A DNA stretch of 64,000 nucleotides from Turneriella sp. GTDB taxonomy: Bacteria; Spirochaetota; Leptospiria; Turneriellales; Turneriellaceae. The notes beneath the pieces are model-generated. The model ran no database searches. It was not told the origin of the DNA and saw only the letters and a program-made list of their open reading frames with translations. Numbering within the stretch: the stretch's first letter is position 1; each line of letters opens with the position of its first letter. Positions 38,042 through 48,732 of the stretch are shown in pieces. Location of the stretch: contig JABARV010000005.1 in the NCBI GenBank assembly GCA_019186965.1, positions 143,589 to 207,588 of the forward strand, written 5' to 3'. A program made the translations under genes and the position numbers.

Positions 38042-40024
38042 ATGCCAAATAAAATTCAACCGCAAGAAGGCGTTTACGAAATAGGTTGCGGTATTTACGA
38101 CATTACAGGCCCTGCTGCCGAAGTAGGCATGATGGGGTTTGCAGATGCAGCGCAAACCACACAGGGAATTTACATGCGCCTGTGGTCGCGGGCGTTTATT
38201 ATAGGGGATGGAAACAAAAGGTTGGTGTATATATGTGCAGACCTTTGCATGGTTTACCAAGCGGTTAAGCAAGCGGTTGTACACAAAATCCAAAAAGACA
38301 AAGACCTCAACAGATTTTATAACGACCAAAATATTTTAATTAGCGCGACGCATACGCACTCTGGCCCAGGGGGGTATTCGCACCACTTTATGTACAACGT
38401 TACAACAAAGGGGTTTATCCGCCAAAACTTCGAAGCAATTGTAAATGGAATTTACCAGTCGATACGGCGTGCACACGAAAATTTAGAACCGGGAAAAATT
38501 TTTATTGCCCGCGGTGAAGCACAAGAATATGGATTTAACCGCGCAAAAAGGCCGTACGCAATGAATCCCGAGGAAGAACGTGCCCGCTACAAAAGCGATA
38601 TAGACCAAGAGATGATACTCCTTAAGTTTGTCTCGCTTAAGGGAGAAGAGCTTGGGATGGTCAACTGGATTGGGGTGCATCCCACTTCGGTTGGCCCCAC
38701 AAACCGTCTCATTGGCGGGGATAACAAAGGGCTTGCTGAATATTGGTTCGAGCGCGACAAAGGTTCAAACGTCCATGCAAAAAAACCGTTTGTTGCTGCA
38801 TTTGCCCTCGCACCTTCGGGCGATGTATCGCCCAACCTGTGGGGAATCGCCGATGGAACAAACGATTATGCGCACATGGAAAAAATTGCAAAAATTTTAT
38901 ACGCCAAAGCATCTGAGCTCTACTTGAACGCAACAACTTCTATTGTGGGCGCTTTAGATTACCGCCACCGCTATACGGATTTTTCTAAAATACACATCGA
39001 TGTTTTGGGTGTAGATACCGCGCCTGCCGCAATGGGAGCAACTTTTCTCGCGGGCTCGACAGAAGATAACGTTTCGCAAGTAAAAATTTTTCACGACGGA
39101 GCGACACTAAACTCTCTACAACGCTCCGAAAAAATTATTGCAAGCGCAGTTTCATCTGCCTTTGGCGCTTTATGGCCAGAGACACTCTCACGTGAATACA
39201 TCGAAAGACAGGCTCCTAAACAAATTATTTTGCCTACTGGACTTGCTTCGTGGGATGGAAATCCATGGACACCGCAAATTCTTCCCGTACAAATTTTTCG
39301 TTTGGGAACTCTTGCACTAATTGCGCAACCCACGGAAATAACTACAATGGCGGGACGCCGCGTGCGAGAAAAAGTAGAATCAATACTTTCCCCTTTGGGG
39401 GTTACGCACGCAGTTGTTGTATCGCATTCCAACGCATACGCATCTTATGTTACCACTCCCGAAGAATACAGGGCACAAGAATACGAAGGCGCTTCTACAC
39501 ATTTTGGGCCACATACTTTGGATGCATTCTTGCAAGAATACACGCACTTAAGTAAAGCCCTTGTTCAAGGATATAAAGTATCGCAAGGAGTCTATCCAAA
39601 AGATTATTCGTGGTCGCAAATTTCGCTTCAACCGGGCGTTCTTTACGATTCAGCACCAAAAGGAAAAAAATTCGGCAGCGTACTTAAAGATGCAAAGGAA
39701 AGCTACCGTATTGGTGAAGAAGTTACCGTTGAATTTCAATCTGCGCACCCCCGCAACGATTTAATGGCAATGGATAACTTTGCCATTGTAGAGCGGCGAG
39801 TTCAAGATAGCTTCGAATTTGTTGCCGGCGACCGCGATCCAGAGATAACATTCACATGGGAGCGCACACGTACAAGCGAATCGAAAGCGATTTTACGCTG
39901 GAAAACAAAAGATGCGCTTCCGGGAGAGTACCGTATAGTCCATCGGGGTGTTGCAAAAGCATTTCTTTGGGGAAAGAAAACCCGCTTTGAAGGCAAAAGC
40001 CGCTCCTTTTTTCTAAAACCATAG
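38042..40024 (+). CDS. Neutral/alkaline ceramidase family protein
   Basis: A 660-residue enzyme of the neutral ceramidase family, which splits ceramide into sphingosine and fatty acid. The zinc-binding ATHTHSGPGGYSHHF stretch lies near residue 103, and the family hexapeptide GDVSPN has its nucleophile serine at 263. The C-terminal beta domain (after about 510) is present. Unlike most members, it has no signal peptide: the sequence starts MPNKIQPQEGVYEIGCG, and an in-frame stop lies just upstream of the ATG. Export by another route, or an intracellular role, must be assumed. It is flanked by the tRNA region and a TPR gene. Confidence 0.88.
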   Translation: MPNKIQPQEGVYEIGCGIYDITGPAAEVGMMGFADAAQTTQGIYMRLWSRAFIIGDGNKRLVYICADLCMVYQAVKQAVVHKIQKDKDLNRFYNDQNILISATHTHSGPGGYSHHFMYNVTTKGFIRQNFEAIVNGIYQSIRRAHENLEPGKIFIARGEAQEYGFNRAKRPYAMNPEEERARYKSDIDQEMILLKFVSLKGEELGMVNWIGVHPTSVGPTNRLIGGDNKGLAEYWFERDKGSNVHAKKPFVAAFALAPSGDVSPNLWGIADGTNDYAHMEKIAKILYAKASELYLNATTSIVGALDYRHRYTDFSKIHIDVLGVDTAPAAMGATFLAGSTEDNVSQVKIFHDGATLNSLQRSEKIIASAVSSAFGALWPETLSREYIERQAPKQIILPTGLASWDGNPWTPQILPVQIFRLGTLALIAQPTEITTMAGRRVREKVESILSPLGVTHAVVVSHSNAYASYVTTPEEYRAQEYEGASTHFGPHTLDAFLQEYTHLSKALVQGYKVSQGVYPKDYSWSQISLQPGVLYDSAPKGKKFGSVLKDAKESYRIGEEVTVEFQSAHPRNDLMAMDNFAIVERRVQDSFEFVAGDRDPEITFTWERTRTSESKAILRWKTKDALPGEYRIVHRGVAKAFLWGKKTRFEGKSRSFFLKP

Positions 40025-40039
40025 CTTTTTTCCTTTACA

Positions 40040-40288
40040 ATGCCTGCTTTATCCATACAAATGCCCATGCTTTCAGAACAAATGCAACAAGTGTTGCAAG
40101 TTTATAACGAAGGGTTAGCCCTTTACAAGAAGCGTGATTTTAAAACAGCGGCCGAAAAATTTAAAAAAGCCCTCAGCATTAAAAAAGATGATGGCCCATC
40201 GCAGGTATATTTAGAACGGTGCGAACACTATAGCGCAGAACCTCCTCCCCCCGATTGGGATGGCGTCTACGTAATGAAGACAAAATAG
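40040..40288 (+). CDS. Small TPR-like protein
   Basis: An 82-residue protein with one TPR-type helix pair (VYNEGLALYKKRDFKTAAEKFKKALSIKKDDGPS) and the tail YLERCEHYSAEPPPPDWDGVYVMKTK. This unit is familiar as the C-terminal end of class III adenylate/guanylate cyclases and some sensor proteins, where it follows the catalytic domain. Here it stands alone. It is likely a protein-interaction module, cotranscribed with the bactofilin gene that begins right after its stop. Confidence 0.8.
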   Translation: MPALSIQMPMLSEQMQQVLQVYNEGLALYKKRDFKTAAEKFKKALSIKKDDGPSQVYLERCEHYSAEPPPPDWDGVYVMKTK

Positions 40289-40654
40289 ATGGCAGCAAAA
40301 GAACCGAAGCGCCGCTCCGATACAACCTTGTTTGCAAAGGGCGCCAACTTCAAAGGAATTTTGGAGTTCAAGAGTCCCTTGCGTGTCATGGGAAACTACG
40401 AAGGCGAAATCAAGGGAACCGAATACCTCGAAATTGGCCCAGAAGCAAAAATTACTGCACACATTGACGCTACATACGTTGTTGTTTATGGGCAAGTTAC
40501 GGGTAACGTCGTCGCTAGTGAAAAAGTGGAACTTAAAGAAGGCGCAAAGCTCATCGGCAACATCCGCTCTCCCAAACTTGAAATAGACGACGGCGTTATC
40601 TTTGAAGGCCAATGCGAAATGAAATTTGCAACCGAGGCAGCTGAAACAAAATAA
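40289..40654 (+). CDS. Bactofilin
   Basis: A 121-residue cytoskeletal protein with a right-handed beta-helix core (about 18-105): repeated short strands such as LRVMGNYEGEIKGTEYLEIGPEAKI, VYGQVTGNVVASEKVELKEGAKLIGNI and LEIDDGVIFEGQCEM. Bactofilins polymerise without nucleotides and anchor wall enzymes or signalling proteins that set cell shape. The ATG follows the TPR stop with no gap, so they probably work in the same process. Confidence 0.92.
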   Translation: MAAKEPKRRSDTTLFAKGANFKGILEFKSPLRVMGNYEGEIKGTEYLEIGPEAKITAHIDATYVVVYGQVTGNVVASEKVELKEGAKLIGNIRSPKLEIDDGVIFEGQCEMKFATEAAETK

Positions 40655-40669
40655 AAGGCGGATTTATCT

Positions 40670-41128
40670 ATGCGGAAATTTTATTTTTTGTGTTTTTTTA
40701 GCATAATACTTGCTGGATGCCGTTCAGCACAAAAAAAAGATTTTGCGACGCCCACAGACGCTATTATTAACGCTTCCGAAGAAGGCGACGAAAAACAGGT
40801 GGCCGCGCTTATTGCGAAAGGTACTCCGATTAACCAAAAAAACGCACACGGATACACTCCGCTTATGAGCGCAGCAGAACGGGGGCAGCTAAAAATTGTT
40901 GAGATGCTCCTTGCAGCAAAAGCAAACGTACACGTAACAAATAATTTTGGTTGGACGCCTCTTATGCTTGCATCTGTTGGCGGCCACACCGAAGTTGTTC
41001 GCGCTTTAATCGCTGCGCATGCAAACATAAACTACCGCACACGAAACGGTGAAACTGCGCTTATGCTCGCCAAACGCGGTAACTACACAGATACCGTTAA
41101 CCTTCTCAAAGAAAAAGGCGCACGGTAA
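40670..41128 (+). CDS. Ankyrin-repeat lipoprotein
   Basis: A 152-residue lipoprotein: signal peptide with lipobox LAGC (Cys17), then about three and a half ankyrin repeats (INQKNAHGYTPLMSAAERGQLKIVEMLLA, VHVTNNFGWTPLMLASVGGHTEVVRALIA, INYRTRNGETALMLAKRGNYTDTVNLL). Such proteins mediate protein contacts in the envelope. It follows bactofilin by 15 bases and may be the periplasmic member of that small operon; the partner is unknown. Confidence 0.88.
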   Translation: MRKFYFLCFFSIILAGCRSAQKKDFATPTDAIINASEEGDEKQVAALIAKGTPINQKNAHGYTPLMSAAERGQLKIVEMLLAAKANVHVTNNFGWTPLMLASVGGHTEVVRALIAAHANINYRTRNGETALMLAKRGNYTDTVNLLKEKGAR

Positions 41129-41146
41129 AAAACTTAATAAAAATAT

Positions 41147-42973
41147 TTAACGTTTACCGTATTTTTCGCGTATTTCTGAACTTAATATACTGGGGATTAT
41201 AATTTTTCGTAATGTCCCTTCTTTATGCGGTAAGAATTCAATAGTCCCTTGTAGGTGCCTAAGGCGTTCGTGGAGTAACTCTATACCCAACCCCTTTTTT
41301 ACACTTTCCCCTGTAAAAAGAATCCCATTATCCGCAATAAGTATCTCGAGATAGTTTTTTTCACGGCGGGCTTTAACAGAAATTTCTGTTGCTTCGGCGT
41401 GCTTTAAAATGTTTGTTATAAGTTCTTGGATAATACGGTAAAATTCGAGATTCCAATTGTTGGGGAAAAAGCCGTGGATTGCCTCAATATCCGATTTTAT
41501 TTTAATTCCCGAAAGCTGTACCGCATTTTCAAACATATCTTCAAGCGCCAAATCAATACCAAGATGCTCCATGTGTATTGGCGTAAGCGCATGCGATAAC
41601 TTCCGTACTTGTTCTAAGACATCCGCAATTGGATCGACAAAGGCTTCTAAGTTTTGTTTGTCACGTAGTTTGTGCTTCTCAAGAAATTGGATTGCATTGA
41701 GTTTAAGTAGAACCAAACTTTGCCCAATAGAATCGTGGAGTACACTCGCAATTTTCTCTAATTCCTCTTCACTTATATGCATCAATTTTTCAGAAAGATC
41801 AAGGATTCGTGCTTGTTGCGCTTTACGCTCAGTTATATCGAGCACCACCCCTACGTAACGTTCCCTATCTCCTTTTGGACCGTGACTAACGATACGCCCA
41901 TGGAGGCGCACCCAAACCAACTTACCGCTTTTATGGACAAACCGGCATTCAAAGTCGATAGTATTTGTTTTTGACAAGCTCGCTTGTTCAATATGCCGCC
42001 ATAGCGCAGGTGCATCTTCTGCACATACCATCTCTCGCCAGGGTGGCTGGGCTTTTTGTAAATCTTCTTGTTGCCAACCGAGTATTTCTGCAAAGCGTGA
42101 ACTAAAGTATGTATACTCTGTTTTACGGTTCACGTCGATATACCCCATTTGCGATGCATCGAGAACCATCCGTGTTCTCTCCCATGCATCCGCCAAATGG
42201 CTTTCCAAGGTAATGCGTTTAGAGACATCTTCGTGCAAAGCGACAAAATAGCGTACAACGCCTTTGGTATCACGGATTATAGACACGTATTCGTGCGCGT
42301 TGTAGACGCTCCCATCTTTGCGGTAAGCGCGAAAATAGTATCCGCCACCTTTGCCACGGCTTAAATTTTTTTGCATTTCCAAAAGCCCTGGCTGTTCTTT
42401 TTCGGGTTGCGTTAAAATTTTTATACTTTTTCCAATAAATTCCGTAGCTGTATAACCTGTAATTTTTTCAAAACGCCTATTTACGTATAGGACAGAAGTT
42501 GCTTCATCCAAGGCATCTGTAATAAAAAAACCTGCATTGACATTTTCAATCGCAGATTCTAAAAGTTGTAATTTTAAAAGCTGTGTGGTATGAGTTCCTT
42601 CAAGCGCTTGTATTTTTCTTTTACACCTTAACTCCCGTGAAATAATTGCTTTAATTCTATGGGAAGATTTTAACGTAAAGTAATCTGCCGCGCCTCTTAA
42701 AACAAATTCGAGAGCTTTTTCTTCTTCAGAGTAATCTTTCAGCACAAATAGCAGCGGTGTGTCTTTTAAAATACAGTGCGAAAGAATTGTGTTTAGTCCA
42801 CTTAAAGGGTATGCCGCTTGGACAAATATAATGTCGTAGTTTTGCGAAAGCGCTTTAAGCGCTTTTTCGGTATTAGTGGCAAAAGCCAAAGAATAACTAA
42901 ACCCTTCGCCTTTAAGGGCTAAATCGAGCCCAGCAAAATCTTGTTCTGTGTTACAAAGGTAAAAAAATTGCAA
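41147..42973 (-). CDS. PAS-domain sensor histidine kinase (HisKA_3 type)
   Basis: A 608-residue cytoplasmic kinase with no membrane segment. A degenerate receiver-like domain (about 1-115) is followed by two PAS/PAC units (about 143-255, 265-390), a DegS/NarX-type dimerisation domain with the phospho-acceptor in ASVLHDSIGQSLVLLKLN (about 405-425), and an ATPase domain (EFYRIIQELITNILKHAEA, ILIADNGILF). Such kinases usually pair with LuxR-type regulators, and one is encoded at 48,733, beyond the chemotaxis genes. It is the last gene of the minus-strand block. Confidence 0.88.
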   Translation of the reverse strand: MQFFYLCNTEQDFAGLDLALKGEGFSYSLAFATNTEKALKALSQNYDIIFVQAAYPLSGLNTILSHCILKDTPLLFVLKDYSEEEKALEFVLRGAADYFTLKSSHRIKAIISRELRCKRKIQALEGTHTTQLLKLQLLESAIENVNAGFFITDALDEATSVLYVNRRFEKITGYTATEFIGKSIKILTQPEKEQPGLLEMQKNLSRGKGGGYYFRAYRKDGSVYNAHEYVSIIRDTKGVVRYFVALHEDVSKRITLESHLADAWERTRMVLDASQMGYIDVNRKTEYTYFSSRFAEILGWQQEDLQKAQPPWREMVCAEDAPALWRHIEQASLSKTNTIDFECRFVHKSGKLVWVRLHGRIVSHGPKGDRERYVGVVLDITERKAQQARILDLSEKLMHISEEELEKIASVLHDSIGQSLVLLKLNAIQFLEKHKLRDKQNLEAFVDPIADVLEQVRKLSHALTPIHMEHLGIDLALEDMFENAVQLSGIKIKSDIEAIHGFFPNNWNLEFYRIIQELITNILKHAEATEISVKARREKNYLEILIADNGILFTGESVKKGLGIELLHERLRHLQGTIEFLPHKEGTLRKIIIPSILSSEIREKYGKR

Positions 42974-42996
42974 AGGAAGTTACAATTTTTATCTCC

Positions 42997-43377
42997 TTAC
43001 GCTTCGCCAATCAATTTTTCAACTGCCATAAGAAGCTTTTCTGGCGCAAAAGGTTTTACCATCCAGCTTTGCGCACCTGCGCTTTTACCTGCGTCGCGCA
43101 TTGCTTCGCTACTTTCAGTTGTTAGAACAAGCACAGGAGTAAATTTGTAGGCTGAAAACTCTGTGTCTTCACGCAATTTTCGTACGAATTCAATACCCGG
43201 AAGGTTGGGCATATTAACATCGGAAATTACCAAATCGGGTTGAAATGCAAGTACCGATTTTAAACCCTCTAAACCATCGGACGCCTCTTGGACAATATAC
43301 CCCGCTTTTTCTAATGCCATTTTAATCATCCGGCGCATGGTCACAGAGTCGTCGACTGTTAAAACTTTTTTTGCCAT
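42997..43377 (-). CDS. cheY: Chemotaxis response regulator CheY
   Basis: A 126-residue single receiver domain. The acidic pair D9-D10, the phosphorylation site D53 (VISDVNMPN), T87 in LTTES and the lysine in WMVKPF are all present. It should carry phosphate from CheA to the flagellar switch, though single receivers of this kind may also serve as phosphate sinks. It lies 11 bases after cheW. Confidence 0.93.
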   Translation of the reverse strand: MAKKVLTVDDSVTMRRMIKMALEKAGYIVQEASDGLEGLKSVLAFQPDLVISDVNMPNLPGIEFVRKLREDTEFSAYKFTPVLVLTTESSEAMRDAGKSAGAQSWMVKPFAPEKLLMAVEKLIGEA

Positions 43378-43388
43378 TTTGAATCCTT

Positions 43389-43892
43389 TTAATTTTTACT
43401 TACTTTGTCGCGCAATTCCTTTATTTCTTCAATATCCAACAATTTTGTAATATCCAGCAATAAAACAAATTTACCCGCGACTTTTCCAACATTTTTTATA
43501 AAATCTAAACGCACGTTTGCTCCAAAGCGCGGCGACGCTTCGATATTTTCTTCGGAAAGGCGCACGACTTCGTTTACCCTATCGACCATAAGGCCAATTT
43601 CTAATTTACTCCCTTTGTGTTCGACCTCGGTGACGACAATACAGGTAAAGCGCGAAGGTTCGAGTATTTTCCATCCGAACCTTCCCCCTACGTCGACAAC
43701 CGGCACTACAGAACCACGCAAGTTTAAAATGCCTCGAATAAAATTGGGTACAAGCGGTACCGGAGTTACTCCGCCGTACTCGATTATTTCTTTGACATAC
43801 AAAATATCTAAGCCAAAATTTTGTTCGCGTACTTGAAACGTGAGAAATTGCTCTGTGTACAAAGCGTCGTTATTTTTTTGCGTCTTTTCCAT
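43389..43892 (-). CDS. cheW: Chemotaxis coupling protein CheW
   Basis: A 167-residue CheW domain that links receptors to CheA. Typical blocks are YTEQFLTFQVREQNFGLDILYVKEIIEYGGVTPVP, FIRGILNLRGSVVPVVDVGGRFG and GLMVDRVNEVVRLSEENIEASP. Its start codon overlaps the receptor stop by one base (TAATG), which couples translation. Confidence 0.94.
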   Translation of the reverse strand: MEKTQKNNDALYTEQFLTFQVREQNFGLDILYVKEIIEYGGVTPVPLVPNFIRGILNLRGSVVPVVDVGGRFGWKILEPSRFTCIVVTEVEHKGSKLEIGLMVDRVNEVVRLSEENIEASPRFGANVRLDFIKNVGKVAGKFVLLLDITKLLDIEEIKELRDKVSKN

Positions 43893-46219
43893 TAGTCGAA
43901 CGCGACAAAATCGCTGCCTTTATTTTCCACACGCTCGGCTTTTACAACACGCGGACCTTTACCGTTTTTTCTATCTAAAGTAAAATTATGGTGAGAAGAA
44001 TCGTGGCCTGCAAGTTTAAAAAAGCTCACTCCATCCCACAACGACTGCGCCTGTGCGTGTAGCTCTTCTGCGGTACTTGCAAGCTCTTCGGATGACGCTG
44101 CATTTCCCTGCGTTACCGAATCTAAATGGTGGACAGACCTTTGCATTTGGTCGACGCCATCTTTTTGTTGCTGCGAGGCCACTTTAATTTCTTGCACTAA
44201 GTCGGATGTCTTTTGTATTGCGGGAACAATTATCTCAAGCAAACTTCCCGCCTTTTCTGCAACGCTTACGCTACGCTGCGAAAGCGAACCAATTTCCTGC
44301 GCTGCTGTACGCGAGCGCTCTGCAAGTTCACGTACCTCGGAAGCGACAACCGCAAAACCACGACCGTGTTCGCCCGCACGCGCCGCCTCGATTGCGGCAT
44401 TTAAAGCAAGCAAGTTTGTCTGGTACGCAATTTCTTCAACAAGCTCAATTTTTTTAGAAATTTCGCGCATAACTTGAACTGTCGCGTTTACCGCTTCGCC
44501 ACCCTCGGTTGCTTTTTTAGACGCATCGAGTGCAATGCCGCCCGTGCGTTCGGTATTTTCTGTATTTTGTGCAATTGTCGCCGCCATCTCTTCAAGTGTA
44601 CTCGAATTTTCTTCGACGTTTGCCGCTGCAGAAACGGTGGCTTGCTGCATCGATTGGGCCATAGAGCTTAACTGCTCTGCGGCGTGCGTAAAATTTTCGG
44701 CGTTTGTCGAAACATTCGAGATAATCTCAGAGAGGGTTTTAATCATTCCGTTGATTTCGTTTTTTAAGTCGCCGTATTTTCCCGTATAGTCGGTTTCTAT
44801 TTTTAACCGCATATCGCCTTTACTCATTGAACTAATTACCCGACTTATATCGGTGAGCGCAGATTCGGTGACAGAGTTTATGTTGTTTAATCCCTCGCTG
44901 AGCAATTTCATAAAACCCGCTTTACCTGTTACGTCAAGCTTTCCTGAATAATCGCCTTCGGTTGCTTTTTTGACAATCGTTGCGATTTCTTCCTGTGCCT
45001 TAAGTTCTTCTGTTCTATCAATCCACTGCAATGCCCCGCCCAAACGTACGCCCTTCTCGTCAATGACAGGGGTTAGGTGTAAGTCGAAGGTTTTATTACC
45101 AATACGGATTTGCGACGTATGCGGTTCTTTCAACGATTTAAGGATGTTTTGCTGTAACTCTGGTTTTTTATGGAAGAGATTCATATTGCTACCTAAAATT
45201 TCAGCAACCTTAAACTGCGGTAAAACACTACGGATTTCACCTTCGCACGAAGTTAAAAGTTCTTCGAGTGCTTTATTCATGTACACAATTTTTCCATCTT
45301 CGTCGGCAATCATAATATTTGCCGAAACATTGTCGAGCGCCACTTTGTTACGAAGTACTTCTTGTAAAAGAAGTTTTGTTTCAACCATCTCGAAACCCAA
45401 GTGGTTTTTCATTTTACGTAACGCGAGCGTAAGGCTATCGATTTCGTCTTCGGAATTTGCTTCCACATATCCTGAGTACTGCCCAGCTTGGATTTTTCTT
45501 AGTTCTTCTGTTACAAGACGTGCTCGTCTTTTAAGGCTAAAAATTGTACGGAAAAAAGCAATAAATCCTATCGTAAAAAGTGCTGCTGAACTTGCTGTTA
45601 CTATAACCGCTTCTGTGTCGCCTAAAAGTTTAACTTCGGTGTGGCCACCAAAAAGAACACGGTTTATCCAAAACGCTACATACCCTATTAACGGGATTAA
45701 AAATAATGCTGTTGACAGCAGCAATTTTTGTGCGATGGATAACTTCCGTATAAAATTTATTTTATCGAGCCATGGGTATTTTACAAGCCTCCCTTCGATA
45801 ATATGCAATTTACCTGCACTAATTTTTTTTAAAGCGTTTTCTGCGTTTTCTTTTTGAATATCCGAAACGGGATAACGCGCCGAAATATGCCCTGTCGTTA
45901 TACCATTTTCGACAATGGGAGAAACATTCGCAAGAACCCAATAGTGGTCGCCGTCTTTACAGCGGTTTTTTAAAACCTGTGCCCAAGGTTTTCCTGTGCG
46001 CAGAGTATCCCAAAGGTCGGCAAAAATAGCAGCAGGAATCGCCGGATGCCGAATAACGTTATGCGGCTTACCTATAAGCTCGTCGATTGGCATTTTTGCC
46101 GCTTCGGCAAAATCGCGGTTTGCATAAGTTATAACACCTTTGAGGTTTGTCTTCGTAACAAGCTGCGCATCGTCTCGAAGAACAAACTCTCTTCCGGTTA
46201 CTGGGCCATTATTTTTCAT
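43892..46219 (-). CDS. Aer-like PAS methyl-accepting chemotaxis protein
   Basis: A 775-residue chemoreceptor. The N-terminal PAS domain (about 5-125) follows Aer, with [45 protein letters not shown] and YPVS, suggesting FAD-based redox or oxygen sensing. Two membrane segments lie at about 168-190 and 203-225, next to HAMP-like sequence. A second PAS domain follows (about 290-400), then a signalling hairpin with [20 protein letters not shown]. There is no large periplasmic domain and no CheR-docking pentapeptide. The start overlaps the cheA end. Confidence 0.92.
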   Translation of the reverse strand: MKNNGPVTGREFVLRDDAQLVTKTNLKGVITYANRDFAEAAKMPIDELIGKPHNVIRHPAIPAAIFADLWDTLRTGKPWAQVLKNRCKDGDHYWVLANVSPIVENGITTGHISARYPVSDIQKENAENALKKISAGKLHIIEGRLVKYPWLDKINFIRKLSIAQKLLLSTALFLIPLIGYVAFWINRVLFGGHTEVKLLGDTEAVIVTASSAALFTIGFIAFFRTIFSLKRRARLVTEELRKIQAGQYSGYVEANSEDEIDSLTLALRKMKNHLGFEMVETKLLLQEVLRNKVALDNVSANIMIADEDGKIVYMNKALEELLTSCEGEIRSVLPQFKVAEILGSNMNLFHKKPELQQNILKSLKEPHTSQIRIGNKTFDLHLTPVIDEKGVRLGGALQWIDRTEELKAQEEIATIVKKATEGDYSGKLDVTGKAGFMKLLSEGLNNINSVTESALTDISRVISSMSKGDMRLKIETDYTGKYGDLKNEINGMIKTLSEIISNVSTNAENFTHAAEQLSSMAQSMQQATVSAAANVEENSSTLEEMAATIAQNTENTERTGGIALDASKKATEGGEAVNATVQVMREISKKIELVEEIAYQTNLLALNAAIEAARAGEHGRGFAVVASEVRELAERSRTAAQEIGSLSQRSVSVAEKAGSLLEIIVPAIQKTSDLVQEIKVASQQQKDGVDQMQRSVHHLDSVTQGNAASSEELASTAEELHAQAQSLWDGVSFFKLAGHDSSHHNFTLDRKNGKGPRVVKAERVENKGSDFVAFD

Positions 46220-48200
46220 TCAGTACTCCTTTTTGTTTTAAAGAAATTAATTCTAATAAACCTTGTATATCGACGATGAACGCCATGTCGCGTGTCCCTA
46301 AAATTGTAACACCACCAATTCCGCGTAAATTATTGAGCAATCCTGTTAAAGGTTTAATGACAGTTTTGTGTTCACCTAAGGGTTCATCAACAACGACACC
46401 AAACCTGTGTTCGCCGTCTTCAAGAACGACCAAGCTTGCGCGCGGGTTTTCTACTTCGTCCAAAGAAAAAATTTTAGCAAGGTGTGCATAAGGGAGGGCT
46501 TCGTTACGCAAATTAAAGAATTTGTTTTCGTGTTCGGTATGCGCGTATTTTTCTCCAAAGTCAATACATTCTTTAACGCTCTCTAAAGGAAAAACAAATT
46601 TTTGCTCTCCGGCGCGTACAACAAACCCATCGATAATTGCAAGCGTTAGCGGCAACACGATACGAAGCGTCATTCCGCTACCAGAAATAGAATGGATGCG
46701 AATTGTTCCACGAAGCGCGTCGATATTTTTCTTTACAACATCCATACCAACGCCCCTGCCCGATATTTCTGTCACCGTTTGCGCAGTTGAAAATCCGGGA
46801 GAAAAAATAAACTGTTGTATCTCTGTGTCGCTATAGTCGCGTTCAACTTCGGCAATCCCCTTTGCTCGGGCTTTTTCTAATATTTTTTCTAAATCAAGCC
46901 CCCGCCCATCATCGGCAACTTCGATAACAATTGCCCCTGCTGAGTTATACGCGCTTAAAGAAATTGTTCCCTGCTTTTTTTTACCATTTTTTATACGTTC
47001 GTCGCCCTTTTCTATTCCATGGTCGACTGCGTTACGCACAATGTGCATAAGCGGATCTCCAATGCGTTCAATAACAGATTTATCGAGTTCAGTATCTTCT
47101 CCTTTAAGAAGCAAACGAACGTCTTTTCCTGAAACACTCGCTGCGTCACGTACAACACGCTCCATACGGTTAAAGGTACGGCCAATGGGAACCATACGCA
47201 AGTTCATCGCAAGCTCGCGCACATTTTCGACAAGGCGCGTCATTTCAGAAACTGGTCGCGAAAATTCTTTGGATTGGTGTGCGCGTGAAAGTTGTTGTAG
47301 GGTACTATTTTTCATTACAAGCTCGCCGACGAGGTCGACAAGTAAATCTAACTTATCGGAACTTACGCGTAATTGCTTTGAAGCTTTACCTTGTTCTGTT
47401 TCTTTCTCTTTATGTATATTAGCTTCGGTTGCACCTTCACGCTTAGGCGCTGATTTATTTTCAACCGTCTTTTGGGGATTACTTTCTTCAAACGTACCCG
47501 CAACTTTCTGGATATTTATATGTGAAAGTAAAAATTCAAACGCTTCTTTAAGAAAATCTTCTGCCTGTACTTCGGAAACGCTTTCTGCAAAAACAACATC
47601 AAACGCAAGACTTCCGCTTTCGGGGTTAAACGTATCAGCTACAGGTAAATTTTGCGCTACAATTTGTATTTTATCGACCTGCGCATATTTCAGTAGAAAA
47701 CGCAAGGCTTTTTCGGGAAAAAGTCCATGAAAAAAAATATCTTCCTTAAGCTCGATGCGAAACCGAGGCGGGAGTATATTTTCCACAGTAGATACTCTTC
47801 CATTTTTTTCTTGCAATATGACTTGCCGTATACGGATGAGGATTGCATTATTTGCCGCAAGTAGGTGTTTAAGGTTACCTTCGCTCGAATCGGTCGTGTA
47901 GTGCTCTACGAGTAAAGACAAGTGGTCGCACGAGGCGATAAGGAGTGCCGCTATTTCGTGCGTCATTGGCAAACGGCTATTACGCAATGCATCGAGTAAA
48001 TCTTCAACTTCATGCGCAAAGCGTACAAGCCCATCAAAATCAAAAATTCCTCCAGAGCCTTTTATAGTATGCACCGCACGAAAAGCCGTTGCCAAAGCTT
48101 CTTTATCGTCCAGATTTTTTTCGAGGACAAGAAGAGCTTCTTCAAGCAAGTTAATTAACTCAATCGCTTCTTCCCTAAATGTGGCGCGTAGAGATTCCAT
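46209..48200 (-). CDS. cheA: Chemotaxis histidine kinase CheA
   Basis: A 663-residue kinase. The Hpt domain carries the phosphorylated histidine H44 ([10 protein letters not shown]). A roughly 100-residue middle region probably docks CheY. Then come the dimerisation domain ([22 protein letters not shown]), the ATPase domain ([43 protein letters not shown]) and a CheW-like regulatory domain (about 530-650). It receives signals from the Aer-like receptor encoded next to it. It overlaps the receptor gene by 11 bases. Confidence 0.95.
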   Translation of the reverse strand: MESLRATFREEAIELINLLEEALLVLEKNLDDKEALATAFRAVHTIKGSGGIFDFDGLVRFAHEVEDLLDALRNSRLPMTHEIAALLIASCDHLSLLVEHYTTDSSEGNLKHLLAANNAILIRIRQVILQEKNGRVSTVENILPPRFRIELKEDIFFHGLFPEKALRFLLKYAQVDKIQIVAQNLPVADTFNPESGSLAFDVVFAESVSEVQAEDFLKEAFEFLLSHINIQKVAGTFEESNPQKTVENKSAPKREGATEANIHKEKETEQGKASKQLRVSSDKLDLLVDLVGELVMKNSTLQQLSRAHQSKEFSRPVSEMTRLVENVRELAMNLRMVPIGRTFNRMERVVRDAASVSGKDVRLLLKGEDTELDKSVIERIGDPLMHIVRNAVDHGIEKGDERIKNGKKKQGTISLSAYNSAGAIVIEVADDGRGLDLEKILEKARAKGIAEVERDYSDTEIQQFIFSPGFSTAQTVTEISGRGVGMDVVKKNIDALRGTIRIHSISGSGMTLRIVLPLTLAIIDGFVVRAGEQKFVFPLESVKECIDFGEKYAHTEHENKFFNLRNEALPYAHLAKIFSLDEVENPRASLVVLEDGEHRFGVVVDEPLGEHKTVIKPLTGLLNNLRGIGGVTILGTRDMAFIVDIQGLLELISLKQKGVLNEK

Positions 48201-48203
48201 TTG

Positions 48204-48578
48204 TTAAAAAAAACTTTGGGCTAAACGACCGTAACGAAAACGGTTTATACCGTTTACGACAATTTTATCGCGAAAAAGACCAACTGCTCCATAAAGTTCA
48301 ATAATATCAATAACAGCCGTACTATGTTTAAAAAATTTGAGTACCTTGTTTTGCCTTTCCGCTTCTTTCTTAAGGACTGCCAAAATCTGGAAACCAGCCG
48401 TATCGACAGCTTCGACGCCAGAAAGGTCAAAGGCAATTTGGCTATACTGGTTAATATATGCCGAAAGAGCGCCAAAAGCGTTTTTCGCGTTGTGTATAGT
48501 TAAACGGCCATGTACACGGATAACACATTTGCCGTGTGAGGCTGCAAGCTGTGCGATAGTAAACCCTTGTTCTCCCAT
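48204..48578 (-). CDS. STAS-domain protein of the chemotaxis cluster
   Basis: A 124-residue STAS domain of the anti-sigma-factor-antagonist type. IAFDLSGVEAVDTAGFQILAVLKKEA contains the site where SpoIIAA has its phosphorylated serine; here the residue is threonine (DTAG). STAS proteins beside cheA are frequent in several phyla and may control receptor arrays or an associated output. First gene of the minus-strand block, 3 bases before cheA. Confidence 0.85.
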   Translation of the reverse strand: MGEQGFTIAQLAASHGKCVIRVHGRLTIHNAKNAFGALSAYINQYSQIAFDLSGVEAVDTAGFQILAVLKKEAERQNKVLKFFKHSTAVIDIIELYGAVGLFRDKIVVNGINRFRYGRLAQSFF

Positions 48579-48732
48579 AGGACTTGTTGGTAAAGGCTAA
48601 TTACGTTCAAGTCAAGTAAAAAAAAGTGTAATTCCATAGAATTCTATCAAAATTTACCACCGATTAATGGTACCCACCTTTACAAATCCAAAAAACCCTT
48701 GCCTCCTAATCGCTACGATTCAAAGAGTATTT

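Noticed and set aside
44970..45857. 295-codon open frame opposite the chemoreceptor gene
   Set aside because: Entirely antisense to a gene with clear domains; the long frame follows from codon bias.
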